Source of the DNA: an uncultured Verrucomicrobiota bacterium
GTDB taxonomy: Bacteria; Verrucomicrobiota; Verrucomicrobiia; Verrucomicrobiales; Verrucomicrobiaceae
NCBI GenBank assembly: GCA_903960845.1
Contig: CAJCCF010000572.1
Coordinates: forward strand, 1 to 35,598
Reading direction: 5' to 3'
Length of the DNA: 35,598 nucleotides
Shown here: piece by piece, positions 7,454 through 15,633 of the stretch
Layout: every line of letters starts with the position of its first letter
How positions within the stretch are numbered: the first letter of the stretch is position 1
The notes under the pieces: model-generated
What the model was told of the DNA's origin: nothing
The model's input: the letters and a program-made list of their open reading frames with translations, nothing else
Database searches by the model: none
Position numbers and translations under genes: made by a program

Positions 7454-9295
7454 ATGCGCGCTGCTTTTCTCCTTCTCCTCTCCGCTGCTCTCCCCGCCGC
7501 AGAGCCAGTTCTCGTCCCGACTCAAGACGACAAACTGCTCATGCTCGACACGCGGGTCATTGAGCAGACCGAGAACGCGCGTCTTGTCCTCGGCACTCCT
7601 GAAAAGGCGGCGGAGAATCCGTTGCTGCCATCCGATCAGCCTTGGGAGAATGCCACGAACAACTACTACCCCAACGTCACCTGGGATGCGGAAGCAAAGC
7701 TCTGGAAGATGTGGTACAAGGACGTGCTCGCCGACAAAGACGTCATCGCGCAGATGGATGGGCCAAGCACGGTGCATGACGTTGGTTGGTACCTGCTTTA
7801 TGCGACATCGAAAGATGGCCTGAAATGGGAAAAGCCTGCGCTTGGTCTGCACAAGTTCGCTGGCAGCAGCGCGAACAACATCGTGGCTCGCGACTGCCCG
7901 AATGTCGGTGTTTTCAAAGACCTGCACGACACTGATCCGGCGCGGCGTTACAAGCTCGTGCATGACATCGGTCTCGGGAAACCGCGCGTGCGCTTCAGCG
8001 CCGACGGCCTGAACTGGAGCCAGGCTCAAGAGGCGCTCGGTTTCAGCGCGCAGCAGGGCGACACGCATAACAACGCCTTCTTCGACACCCGCAGCGGCAA
8101 GTACCTTTGGTTCACCAAAATGTATCTCGGCGAGCGCCTTGTCTCGCGTCTGGAGAGCGATGACTTCCTGCATTGGAAGAGCAGCGGCATCGTTCTGCGC
8201 AGCGCTCTCGATGAAGGTCGCGCCACACAGACTTATGCGCTCACGGTCTTCCCGTATGCCAATCTCTACCTCGGCTACGTCATGATGTATCACGTTGGTT
8301 CGGGGCGTGTTGTCGATGTCGAACTCGCGTGGAGCCATGACTCCATCAAGTGGCAGCGCGTGCAGCCCGGTACACCTTTTTTAAAGCTCGGCGGCAAAGG
8401 TGGTTATGACAGCGGCTGCATCTACGCCCAGGCCGGGCCGCCGGTCATGCAGGATGGCAAGCTGCTCCTTTACTACGGCGGCAGTCCCACCGTGCATCTC
8501 GGCTGGAAACGCAGCGCCAGCCTCTGCCTCGCCCGTTTGCGCGAGGACGGTTTTGCCGCCTACGAGGCTGAGGACAAAACCAAGCCCGCCATGCTTCTCA
8601 CCTCACCTTTGCGCGAGTCCGGCAAGCCGATCACGCTCTCCGCCGATGGCGATGTCGCCTTTGAAAAGCGCGCTCAAAAGGATGGAAGCATCCGGCTGCG
8701 ACTCACGCTCGCTCCTGGTGCGAAGCTTTACGCCATCTCCGGTGTCACGCTTGTGAACACCGCCCTGCCCGCACCCAAACTCGCACCTTTGCCGAAACTC
8801 CCCGTGCAGCGCGAGCCGCTGATCTTCACGTTCGACAAAGACGCGCAAGGCTGGCAGGGCGTGGACAAGATCGAGCATCATGCCGGAGGCTTCATCACCA
8901 TCTCACGCGAAAAAAATCTGCGTCCCATCGCCCATGCGCAGCCCTTGCTCGGCGACTGGCCCGTGCTGCTCGGTGGCGATGAAGTCACGCTCAGCGCCCG
9001 CGTGCGTGCCCCGAAAGCTGGCGGTGCCGTGCGACTGGAAATCTTCGCCCGCGATGTCTCGCAATGGACCTTCGAGAAGCTGCCGCCCTTCAGCACTGAC
9101 TGGCAGAACATCACCACCACCATCCGCCACGACTGGACCGATGATCAGGCCAAAGCCGCCGGCTGGGTACCAAGTGCGCAGGCCTACTCCTGGCGTGAAA
9201 CCCTGCGCCACGCCGGAAAGATCGTCCTCATGGCCGCCCAGACCGGCAGCCAGCAGAGCTTCGATCTCGACGACGTGAAGATTCAGGCGCGGTGA
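7454..9295 (+). CDS. Secreted glycoside hydrolase-like beta-propeller protein
   Basis: A 613-residue exported protein. The signal peptide is MRAAFLLLLSAALPAAEP; the ATG at 7454 was chosen because the TTG at 7433 adds only a poor N-terminal extension. The first two thirds show repeats typical of five-bladed GH32/GH43-like propellers: YYPNVTWDAEAKLWKMWYKD, LLYATSKDGLKWEKPALG, VRFSADGLNWSQAQEAL, LAWSHDSIKWQRVQPG. The last 160 residues (from about REPLIFTFDKDAQGW) look like a beta-sandwich carbohydrate-binding-type module ending in SFDLDDVKIQ. No substrate can be named and I did not identify the catalytic acids. It lies 78 bases before a sulfatase on the same strand, which suggests joint degradation of a sulfated glycan. 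Confidence 0.85.
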   Translation: MRAAFLLLLSAALPAAEPVLVPTQDDKLLMLDTRVIEQTENARLVLGTPEKAAENPLLPSDQPWENATNNYYPNVTWDAEAKLWKMWYKDVLADKDVIAQMDGPSTVHDVGWYLLYATSKDGLKWEKPALGLHKFAGSSANNIVARDCPNVGVFKDLHDTDPARRYKLVHDIGLGKPRVRFSADGLNWSQAQEALGFSAQQGDTHNNAFFDTRSGKYLWFTKMYLGERLVSRLESDDFLHWKSSGIVLRSALDEGRATQTYALTVFPYANLYLGYVMMYHVGSGRVVDVELAWSHDSIKWQRVQPGTPFLKLGGKGGYDSGCIYAQAGPPVMQDGKLLLYYGGSPTVHLGWKRSASLCLARLREDGFAAYEAEDKTKPAMLLTSPLRESGKPITLSADGDVAFEKRAQKDGSIRLRLTLAPGAKLYAISGVTLVNTALPAPKLAPLPKLPVQREPLIFTFDKDAQGWQGVDKIEHHAGGFITISREKNLRPIAHAQPLLGDWPVLLGGDEVTLSARVRAPKAGGAVRLEIFARDVSQWTFEKLPPFSTDWQNITTTIRHDWTDDQAKAAGWVPSAQAYSWRETLRHAGKIVLMAAQTGSQQSFDLDDVKIQAR

Positions 9296-9373
9296 GGTGG
9301 TCCGCACAGAGCCACTCCGGCAACATCCGGCGCAACATGGCCGCATCGCGTGACGTTTCAGCGCGCCACCGCC

Positions 9374-10810
9374 ATGAAACTCGCCTGCCTTTTCCTCGTC
9401 ACGCTCTTTGTCAGCGCCTCGCAAGCGGCCACGAAGCCTAACATCATTTTCATTCTCGCGGACGATCTCGGCTACACGGACGTGGCCTGTTTCGGCTCGA
9501 AGTATTACGAGAAGCCGAACATCGACAAACTCGCGGCGCAGGGGATGAAGCTCACCAATCATCACCATCACCAAAACTGCCAACCGACCCGTGCCGCGCT
9601 CATGTCCGGGCAGTATGCACCACGCACCGGAATTTACACCGTCGGCGGGATTGACCGTTTTGACTGGAGCACGCGTCCGCTGAGACCGGTGGATAATGTG
9701 ACGAGTCTGCCGCTGGAAAAGGTAATCATTGCCAGGGCGCTCAAGACGGCGGGCTACGCCACCGGTATGTTTGGCAAGTGGCACCTCGGTCAGAAGGACG
9801 AATTTCATCCCGGCAAACGCGGCTTTGATGAGGCCATTGAGTCTTCAGGTGTTCATTTCAATTTCAAGACCGACCCACCTGTCGAATATCCAAAGGGCCA
9901 ATACCTTGCCGACTTCCTAACCAATAAAGCCGTCGATTTTATCGGGCGGCATAAAGACGCGCCTTTCTTCCTCTACCTGCCTCACTTTGGTGTGCATTCA
10001 CCGCATCAGGCGAAGCCGGAACTGATCGCTAAGTTCAAAGACAAGCCAGGTGTCGGTGGTCACAACAACCCGACCTATGCGGCCATGATCGCCAGTGTGG
10101 ATGAAAGTGTCGGCCGTGTGATGGCAGAGCTTGAGAAACAAGGCATCGCCGACAACACCGTGATCATCTTTGCCTCCGACAACGGCGGTGTCGGTGGCTA
10201 TGAGCGTGAAGGCTTGAAAAAGAGCGGTGACATCACCGACAACGCCCCTCTGCGCAGTGGCAAGGGCAGTCTTTATGAAGGTGGCACCAGGGTGCCCTTC
10301 ATTGTTCGCTGGCCCGGGGTGACGACCGCTGGCAGCAGCAGCGGTATCCCGACCATCCATGTCGATTTGTATCCGACCTTCCTGGAGATCGCCGGAGCAC
10401 CTGCGCCTGAGAATCAGCCTCTCGATGGCGAGAGCCTCGCGCCGCTTTTCCGCGATCCGAAAGCCGCACTGAAACGCGACGCGATTTATCAGCATTTCCC
10501 TGGCTACCTCGGCGCCGGAGAGAACACCTGGCGCACCACACCCGTTGGCCTCATTCAGTCCGGCCCATGGAAGCTCATGGAGTTCTTTGAAGATCACCGC
10601 CTCGAACTTTACAACCTCAACGATGACATCGGCGAAACCAAAAACCTCGCCACCGCTCAGCCCGACAAGGTCAGAGAATTGCACGCCAAAATGATTGCCT
10701 GGCGCGAGTCCGTCGGCGCCAAAATGCCGACGCCCAACACGCCCACCGAAGCCCCGAAAAAGAAGGGCAAAGGCAAGGGCAAGGGGAAAAAGAAAACGGA
10801 CGCGGAGTGA
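9374..10810 (+). CDS. Secreted sulfatase with lysine-rich C-terminal tail
   Basis: A 478-residue exported arylsulfatase-family enzyme. The signal peptide is MKLACLFLVTLFVSASQA. Metal-binding residues occur in FILADDLGYTDV and FASDNGG. The motif CQPTRAALMSG places the cysteine converted to formylglycine at Cys69. Further family landmarks are GMFGKWHLG and RSGKGSLYEGGTRVPF. I chose the ATG at 9374; a GTG at 9350 would spoil the signal peptide. The last 20 residues are an unusual basic tail of alternating Lys and Gly. It removes sulfate esters from carbohydrates outside the cytoplasm, and needs a formylglycine-generating enzyme, not present in this window. Confidence 0.95.
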   Translation: MKLACLFLVTLFVSASQAATKPNIIFILADDLGYTDVACFGSKYYEKPNIDKLAAQGMKLTNHHHHQNCQPTRAALMSGQYAPRTGIYTVGGIDRFDWSTRPLRPVDNVTSLPLEKVIIARALKTAGYATGMFGKWHLGQKDEFHPGKRGFDEAIESSGVHFNFKTDPPVEYPKGQYLADFLTNKAVDFIGRHKDAPFFLYLPHFGVHSPHQAKPELIAKFKDKPGVGGHNNPTYAAMIASVDESVGRVMAELEKQGIADNTVIIFASDNGGVGGYEREGLKKSGDITDNAPLRSGKGSLYEGGTRVPFIVRWPGVTTAGSSSGIPTIHVDLYPTFLEIAGAPAPENQPLDGESLAPLFRDPKAALKRDAIYQHFPGYLGAGENTWRTTPVGLIQSGPWKLMEFFEDHRLELYNLNDDIGETKNLATAQPDKVRELHAKMIAWRESVGAKMPTPNTPTEAPKKKGKGKGKGKKKTDAE

Positions 10811-11233
10811 TCCGCGAACAGAAATTCAAAGCTTCCAGTTAGCCGCGAATGCGGTGAAGCAATCCTGCCCAGTGCCGTGCCTGAAGAGGCGAGCCGGAGG
10901 CTCGGGGGGGGGGAATAGCCGGTGGTGAAGCGAGGCTCTGTGAGCGGGAACCACCGGACGTGCAAGCCAACACCACGCTTCATTCAGCGCGCCCTGAATG
11001 GGCGCGAGAAGTCGCCGCGCATCCACAAGGAATGAATCAGTCCAAGGCCGACCCGACTTCTCGCGCTCCTGCCGGAGCGCAGAACGGCCTGCCTGCGGTG
11101 AGGTTACAGGTCCGGTGGTTCCCGATGGCTCCGCCATCTTCACCACCGGCTGAATTCTTGCGAGCCTCCGGCTCACGCAATCATGGCTGAAGTCACAGGA
11201 TGGCTTCACGCCATAAGGTTGAAATCGCCGGCC
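10811..11233. other. Non-coding gap between convergent genes
   Basis: A 423-base stretch between the ends of the sulfatase and a Gfo/Idh gene. Short open frames exist but none has a family pattern or a plausible start. Most of it is taken up by the nested palindromic element at 10889-11174. Smaller hairpins flank it, such as CCGCGAATGCGG near 10842. I see no tRNA or other recognisable RNA. Confidence 0.75.
10889..11174. repeat. Nested inverted-repeat element (three arm pairs plus local hairpins)
   Basis: Three pairs of arms are arranged symmetrically. The outer pair is GAGCCGGAGGCTCG (10891-10904) against its complement at 11160-11174. The middle pair is a 39-base block at 10919-10957 (starts CCGGTGGTGAAG, ends GGGAACCACCGG) against an inverted copy at 11112-11149. 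The inner pair is GCGCGAGAAGTCG (11002-11014) against a perfect complement at 11054-11066. The outer and middle blocks are also palindromic in themselves. Extra hairpins include GCGCTCC-TGCC-GGAGCGC near 11062-11079 and CATTCAG / CTGAATG near 10981-11000. A run of ten G bases sits at 10904-10913. It could be a REP/BIME-type or non-autonomous mobile element, or encode a long structured RNA. Confidence 0.7.
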
Positions 11234-12358
11234 CTACACCGTGAAAGCCGGCAGCTTCACGATCTTGCCACCCGCCATGGCGGACTCGTGAGCGCAGAGG
11301 CCGACGCAGGTCCAGTTGGCGGACTGTTTGGCGTTCGGGAAGGGATCGCGCCCCTCGGTCAAAGCCGTGGCAAACTCATGCGCCAGATGCGGATGGCTGC
11401 CGCCATGGCCGCTGCCTTGCACGAAGCTCAGATGCGTTTTTTTGCCGAGGTCATAGACGCCCTTCGTGGTGAAGTCGCGGATGCTCTTGGGCAGCAGTTT
11501 GGCGTAGTCGGGTGACTTCACCAGCTTCGGGATCTTGTGCTCAGGCAGCTTGGCCGTGTGCATGATGAGTGGCTCATGCTCGATCAGCGGCCATTCGATG
11601 GACGCCTTGTCACCATACACGTCGATGCTTTCACGATACTGACGGGCGGTGTCGAACAGGCTGCGGATCACGCGGGCGCTGAGATCGCTGTCCTTGAACT
11701 TCACATGCGCGGTTTCCACCGCAAAGGGAGAACCATACTGCTTCACCAGCTCAGGGCGGATCGTGCCGGAGCCAAAGCAGCTCACATACTCCGCAGGGGT
11801 GCCGGCGAGCGCGACCACGGGACCGACGCAATGCGTGGCATACCACATCGGCGGCAGGCCGGGCCAGTAGTTCGGCCAGCCGTCCATGTCCTGCTGATGG
11901 CTGGACTGGAGGAACTGCAGCTTGCCCAGTTTGCCCTTTTGATACTGCTCCTTCATGAACAGGAACTCGCGGGCATACACCACGGTCTCCATCATCATGT
12001 ATTTCAAACCGGTCTTCTTCACCAGATCACAGATCTTTTTGCAGTCCTCAATGCTTGTCGCCATCGGCACCGTGCAGGCGACGTGCTTGCCGGCCTTGAG
12101 CGCTTCGATCGACATCCAGCCATGGTCGGGGATGGGCGAGTTGATGTGGACTGCGTCGATCTTCGGATCCTTGAGCATCTCCTTGAAGTCCGTGTAGCGC
12201 ACGTCCACGCCAAAGGCGTCGCCAATGCTTTTGAGCTTCTTCGGGTCACGCTGGCAGATGGCGTAACAAACGGTATTCGGATGGCGCTGCCAGATGGGGA
12301 TGAACTCCGCCCCGAATCCGAGGCCGACGACGGCGATGTTGAGTTTCTTGGTGGGCAT
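11234..12358 (-). CDS. Gfo/Idh/MocA family oxidoreductase, cytoplasmic, lacking the EKP motif
   Basis: A 374-residue NAD(P)-binding sugar dehydrogenase-like protein with no export signal. The Rossmann motif is VVGLGFGAEFIP near residue 10, then AICQRDPKKL, DAVHINSPIPDHG and GKHVACTVPMATS. At that last position classical members have EKP; here it is TVP, so the usual lysine is missing. The C-terminal domain includes GHGGSHPHLAHEFATALTEG, a typical late segment with histidines near the active site. The difference suggests a different chemistry or a non-redox role. It follows the FKBP gene on the same strand, separated by 89 bases with a probable terminator, so it is probably transcribed independently. 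Confidence 0.9.
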   Translation of the reverse strand: MPTKKLNIAVVGLGFGAEFIPIWQRHPNTVCYAICQRDPKKLKSIGDAFGVDVRYTDFKEMLKDPKIDAVHINSPIPDHGWMSIEALKAGKHVACTVPMATSIEDCKKICDLVKKTGLKYMMMETVVYAREFLFMKEQYQKGKLGKLQFLQSSHQQDMDGWPNYWPGLPPMWYATHCVGPVVALAGTPAEYVSCFGSGTIRPELVKQYGSPFAVETAHVKFKDSDLSARVIRSLFDTARQYRESIDVYGDKASIEWPLIEHEPLIMHTAKLPEHKIPKLVKSPDYAKLLPKSIRDFTTKGVYDLGKKTHLSFVQGSGHGGSHPHLAHEFATALTEGRDPFPNAKQSANWTCVGLCAHESAMAGGKIVKLPAFTV

Positions 12359-12417
12359 GATGTTGGGAAAGGGCCGCCTTTATAGCTGACGGTCCGTTTT
12401 TCTGGAAAGACAAAATT

Positions 12418-12440
12418 TGGGCAGGATCGGACCTTGCCCA
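12418..12440 (-). terminator. Probable terminator after the FKBP gene
   Basis: On the minus strand, TGGGCA and TGCCCA form a stem that can be extended by inner AGG/CC pairs. It starts 8 bases after the FKBP stop and is followed by AAATTTTGTCTTT. The T-run is broken, so strength is uncertain. Confidence 0.5.
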
Positions 12441-12447
12441 TTTGATC

Positions 12448-12843
12448 TCACTTCACCTTGAAGAGCTCCACGTCGAAGATCAGCGCCTCGTTCGGGCCGA
12501 TGTCGCGACCGGCGCCGCGGGTGCCGTAGGCGAGCTTGGAGGGGATGAAGAAGCGGAACTTGGCACCTTCTTTCATGAGCTGCACGCCTTCTGTCCAGCC
12601 GGCGATGACGCGGTTCAGCGGGAACTCGATGGTTTCCTTGCGGCGATAGGAGCTGTCGAAGACGGTGCCGTTGATCAGCGTGCCCTCGTAATGAACTTCC
12701 ACGGTGTCCGTGGCTTTCGGGCTCTTGCCGGTGCCTTCGGTGATGACCTGATATTGAAGACCGCTGGCGGTCACGGTGACGCCTTCTTTCTTGGCGTTGT
12801 CTTCGAGGAATTTTTCACCTTTGGCGAGTGCGATGTCGGACAT
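12448..12843 (-). CDS. FKBP-type peptidyl-prolyl cis-trans isomerase
   Basis: A 131-residue cytoplasmic prolyl isomerase. A short N-terminal helix (ALAKGEKFLEDNAKKEGV) is followed by the classical FKBP domain: GLQYQVITEGTGKSP, VEVHYEGTLINGTVFDSS, the active-site stretch PLNRVIAGWTEGVQLMKEGAK, FFIPSKLAYGTRGAG and IFDVELFKV. I chose the ATG at 12843. The frame extends to a TTG at 12912 and the extra 23 residues are mildly hydrophobic, so a longer, exported form cannot be entirely ruled out. It is divergent from glpD. Confidence 0.93.
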   Translation of the reverse strand: MSDIALAKGEKFLEDNAKKEGVTVTASGLQYQVITEGTGKSPKATDTVEVHYEGTLINGTVFDSSYRRKETIEFPLNRVIAGWTEGVQLMKEGAKFRFFIPSKLAYGTRGAGRDIGPNEALIFDVELFKVK

Positions 12844-12856
12844 GATGGGCGGGAGT

Positions 12857-12937
12857 GTTGGAATTGTGGAATGTTGGGACGCAGAGGCTAGCAGCACGAA
12901 GCAAACAGGCAAACCTGAAACTTGGAACTTGGAACTT
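12857..12937. repeat. Two short tandem arrays between FKBP and glpD
   Basis: Three 8-base units of TGTTGGAA type lie at 12857-12880 (TGTTGGAA, TTGTGGAA, TGTTGGGA). Three 7-base units lie at 12917-12937 (GAAACTT, GGAACTT, GGAACTT). Both sit in the divergent promoter region of FKBP and glpD, and belong to the same general class of short tandem arrays seen elsewhere in the window. Confidence 0.6.
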
Positions 12938-12976
12938 ACCCCTTCCTCCCCCGGTCATTTTCGTTACACTTCATCC

Positions 12977-14533
12977 ATGAATCGTGACCACTCTGTTTCG
13001 CAACTGACCGATGGCGCAGCGTTTGACATCGTCATCATCGGCGGTGGTGCTTCAGGACTCGGTGCGGCGGTGGATGCGGCTTCGCGCGGGCATTCGGTGC
13101 TGCTCGTGGAGCAGGCGGACTTTGCCAAAGGCACCTCCAGCCGCAGCACGAAACTGGTACATGGCGGGGTGCGGTATTTGAAGCAGGGGAATATCTCGCT
13201 CGTTCTCGAAGCCTTGCGCGAGCGCGGTCTGCTGTGCCGGAATGCGCCGCATCTGGTCCATAACCTGTCCTTTGTCATCCCGAACTATCATTGGTGGGAG
13301 GGGCCGTTTTACGGCATCGGCATGAAGGTCTATGACGGGCTGGCGGGGCGTCTTGGGCTGGAGCCTTCACGATGGCTCACGCGCGATGATGTGATCGGAC
13401 TGCTGCCGAACATCGAGCAGGAAGGGCTCAATGGCGGCATCATCTATCACGACGGGCAGTTTGATGATTCGCGACTGGCGATCAATCTGGCCCAGACAGC
13501 GGCGGAGAAAGGAGCCGTGCTCGTCAATTACATGCGCTGCGGCGGCTTGATCAAAGACGGCGCTCATGTGTCCGGGGTGCGCTTGCGCGATGAGGAAAGC
13601 GGCTGCGAAATCGAAGTGCGGGCGAGAGTGGTGATCAATGCCACGGGTGTTTTTGCCGATGCTGTGCGTCGCATGGATGATGCGGACTCGAAGCCCATAC
13701 TGAGTCCCAGCCAGGGCATTCATTTCGTGCTGCCGCGCGAGTTTCTGCCGGGCGACACGGCGATCATGATTCCGAAGACGGACGACGGTCGCGTGCTCTT
13801 TGCCGTGCCCTGGCATGGGCGCGTGGTTGTCGGCACCACGGACACGCCTGTGGAGGAGTCATCCCTGGAACCACGCGCCCTGCCGGAGGAGATTGAATTC
13901 ATCTTCTCGCAGGTCAGCCGCTACCTCACCCGCGATCCGAAACGTGAGGACGTGCTCAGCGTGTATGCCGGCCTGAGACCGCTGATCAAGGCGGAGGCCG
14001 GCAGCACGGCCGCGCTGTCACGCGATCATCTCATCACCATCTCCGATTCCGGTTTGATCACGCTCGCGGGCGGCAAGTGGACAACCTATCGCAAGATGGC
14101 CGAGGACGTGATTGATCACGCGGAGATGATCGGCGCTCTCGATCATCGCCAATGTATCACGCATGAACTGCCGGTGCATGGCTCCCATGCTTGCGCCACC
14201 GATGAAACGCCTCTGCACTATTACGGCAGTGACGCCTCCGGCATCCGCGCGCTCATCGTCACCGAACCAGTCCTCGGCGAATGCTTGCATCCGCGGCTCG
14301 AGTTTTTGAAGGGGGAAGTCGTCTGGCATGTTCGCCATGAAATGGCACGCACGGTGGAAGACGTCCTTGCCCGCCGGACCCGGGCGCTCCTGCTGGATGC
14401 ACGGGCCAGCATGGAAGCCGCGCCAATCGTGGCGGCCTTGATGGCAAAGGAACTCGACCGGGATGAAGCCTGGGCGGCCCGCCAGGTGGCCGAGTATCGT
14501 GCTCTCGCCGCGGGTTACCTGCTGCCCGACTGA
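12977..14533 (+). CDS. glpD: Aerobic-type glycerol-3-phosphate dehydrogenase
   Basis: FAD-dependent membrane-associated enzyme that oxidises sn-glycerol 3-phosphate to dihydroxyacetone phosphate and passes electrons to quinone. The 518-residue protein shows the FAD-binding motif IVIIGGGASGLGAAV (from residue 18), GTSSRSTKLVHGGVRYLKQG, VINATGVFAD, PSQGIHFVLPR, VVGTTDTPVE and YAGLRPL, followed by LITLAGGKWTTYRKMAED. The final 110 residues are the helical C-terminal domain (HEMARTVEDVLARRTRALLLD). I chose the ATG at 12977 because the 67 upstream codons of the open frame overlap the divergent FKBP gene. It ends 19 bases from a convergent gene. Confidence 0.95.
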   Translation: MNRDHSVSQLTDGAAFDIVIIGGGASGLGAAVDAASRGHSVLLVEQADFAKGTSSRSTKLVHGGVRYLKQGNISLVLEALRERGLLCRNAPHLVHNLSFVIPNYHWWEGPFYGIGMKVYDGLAGRLGLEPSRWLTRDDVIGLLPNIEQEGLNGGIIYHDGQFDDSRLAINLAQTAAEKGAVLVNYMRCGGLIKDGAHVSGVRLRDEESGCEIEVRARVVINATGVFADAVRRMDDADSKPILSPSQGIHFVLPREFLPGDTAIMIPKTDDGRVLFAVPWHGRVVVGTTDTPVEESSLEPRALPEEIEFIFSQVSRYLTRDPKREDVLSVYAGLRPLIKAEAGSTAALSRDHLITISDSGLITLAGGKWTTYRKMAEDVIDHAEMIGALDHRQCITHELPVHGSHACATDETPLHYYGSDASGIRALIVTEPVLGECLHPRLEFLKGEVVWHVRHEMARTVEDVLARRTRALLLDARASMEAAPIVAALMAKELDRDEAWAARQVAEYRALAAGYLLPD

Positions 14534-14552
14534 TGCATTGGGAGCATCCGGC

Positions 14553-15518
14553 TCATGCCGCCTTACGGCGCAGCAACCACGCAACCAGAGCCAAAAGAAT
14601 CACGCTCGCACCGATCGCATAAGTTGGCCTGTTCGTCGTTGCTGCGGGTTGTGGCGCGATCTTCACGGTTTCAGGCAGCACCTCATCCGTGCCCACCGCA
14701 CCCCAGTCGGCTGTCATGAGCAGGTCGATGCCGGGATTCTGCTCTTTGATTTCGCACGAGCAGGCACCGCAGAGGTAGGATGAGGATTCGAAGAGATTGT
14801 CCGCGTGAATGCCTTTGCCGATCATCGGTTCCAAAGCACGGCCACGACCAAAGATCGGGAACAGCATCGGCTCTTTCACATAATCATCGAGGTCTGGTTC
14901 GATGTGCATCAGCATGGCGATCAAGGCCGCCTCGTCGGCGTTGCTGCGGCTCAGGCGCAACGTCGAGAACTCGATCTTCAGCGGGAGCGCAGATTGCAGC
15001 ACATCGGCATTCTCGTGGCGCTTCTTCGGATCGCTCGCCTCGTCTTGCGTGATCACGCCATCAGGCAGCTTCAGCTTCTCCTGGGCGGCTTGCAGGCCTT
15101 GTTCGATGACTTTCGCCGCTGCGTCGTCCTTCGCGGCATCGCCAGACTCGATCAGCAGCCACACGGCCGACTGTCCTGCGAGCAATCGCTTCATCAACTC
15201 ACGGCGCATGGGCGAGTCGAGCATCACACGCACGTTTGCCTCGTTCATCGGCGCCGACCAGATCGGCTTCTCAGATGCCTGGCGGAGCTTCGGCGGATAA
15301 TACAGTTCGAGTTGAGTGACTGCCGCCGTCTTCTCGATTTCCACATTGGCATGCGGATCGACCTTCAGAGTCTCCGGCGCACGCACCCGATACGCACCCG
15401 GTTCCCAGCGCTCCAAGGCATAGCGAAACACCGGCACCTGACAGGCCATGGCGGTCACGCTCAAGGCGAGAATGAGGCCAAGAATTTTGGCAGAAAAATG
15501 GGAGCAGAGAAATGGCAT
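14553..15518 (-). CDS. Exported membrane-anchored protein of unknown function
   Basis: A 321-residue protein with an N-terminal signal peptide (SAKILGLILALSVTAMACQV) and a C-terminal transmembrane helix (YAIGASVILLALVAWLLRRKAA) ending in basic residues. It is therefore probably exported and held by its C-terminus. After the signal comes CQVPVFRYALERWEPGAYRV. Cysteines occur in the CGACSC cluster near residue 265, which could hold a metal or be redox active. The middle is helical and acidic (AAKVIEQGLQAAQEKLKLPDG). I know of no characterised family. The ATG at 15518 was chosen because it starts the signal peptide; the frame runs on to 15728 with no such pattern and would overlap the divergent neighbour. 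Confidence 0.8.
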   Translation of the reverse strand: MPFLCSHFSAKILGLILALSVTAMACQVPVFRYALERWEPGAYRVRAPETLKVDPHANVEIEKTAAVTQLELYYPPKLRQASEKPIWSAPMNEANVRVMLDSPMRRELMKRLLAGQSAVWLLIESGDAAKDDAAAKVIEQGLQAAQEKLKLPDGVITQDEASDPKKRHENADVLQSALPLKIEFSTLRLSRSNADEAALIAMLMHIEPDLDDYVKEPMLFPIFGRGRALEPMIGKGIHADNLFESSSYLCGACSCEIKEQNPGIDLLMTADWGAVGTDEVLPETVKIAPQPAATTNRPTYAIGASVILLALVAWLLRRKAA

Positions 15519-15633
15519 GAATTTTTCTGCCTCAATCTTTCGGCCTGCAAAACAAACGCCGTCCTCGTTGCGGGGCCGAACAGGCTGAGTTGTGCGAAGC
15601 TTTGGTGAAATCATCCCGTAATGTAAGCCGCCC

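Noticed and set aside
7358-8338. Minus-strand open frame of 326 codons
   Set aside because: Shadow of the secreted propeller gene, which has a signal peptide and repeat pattern.
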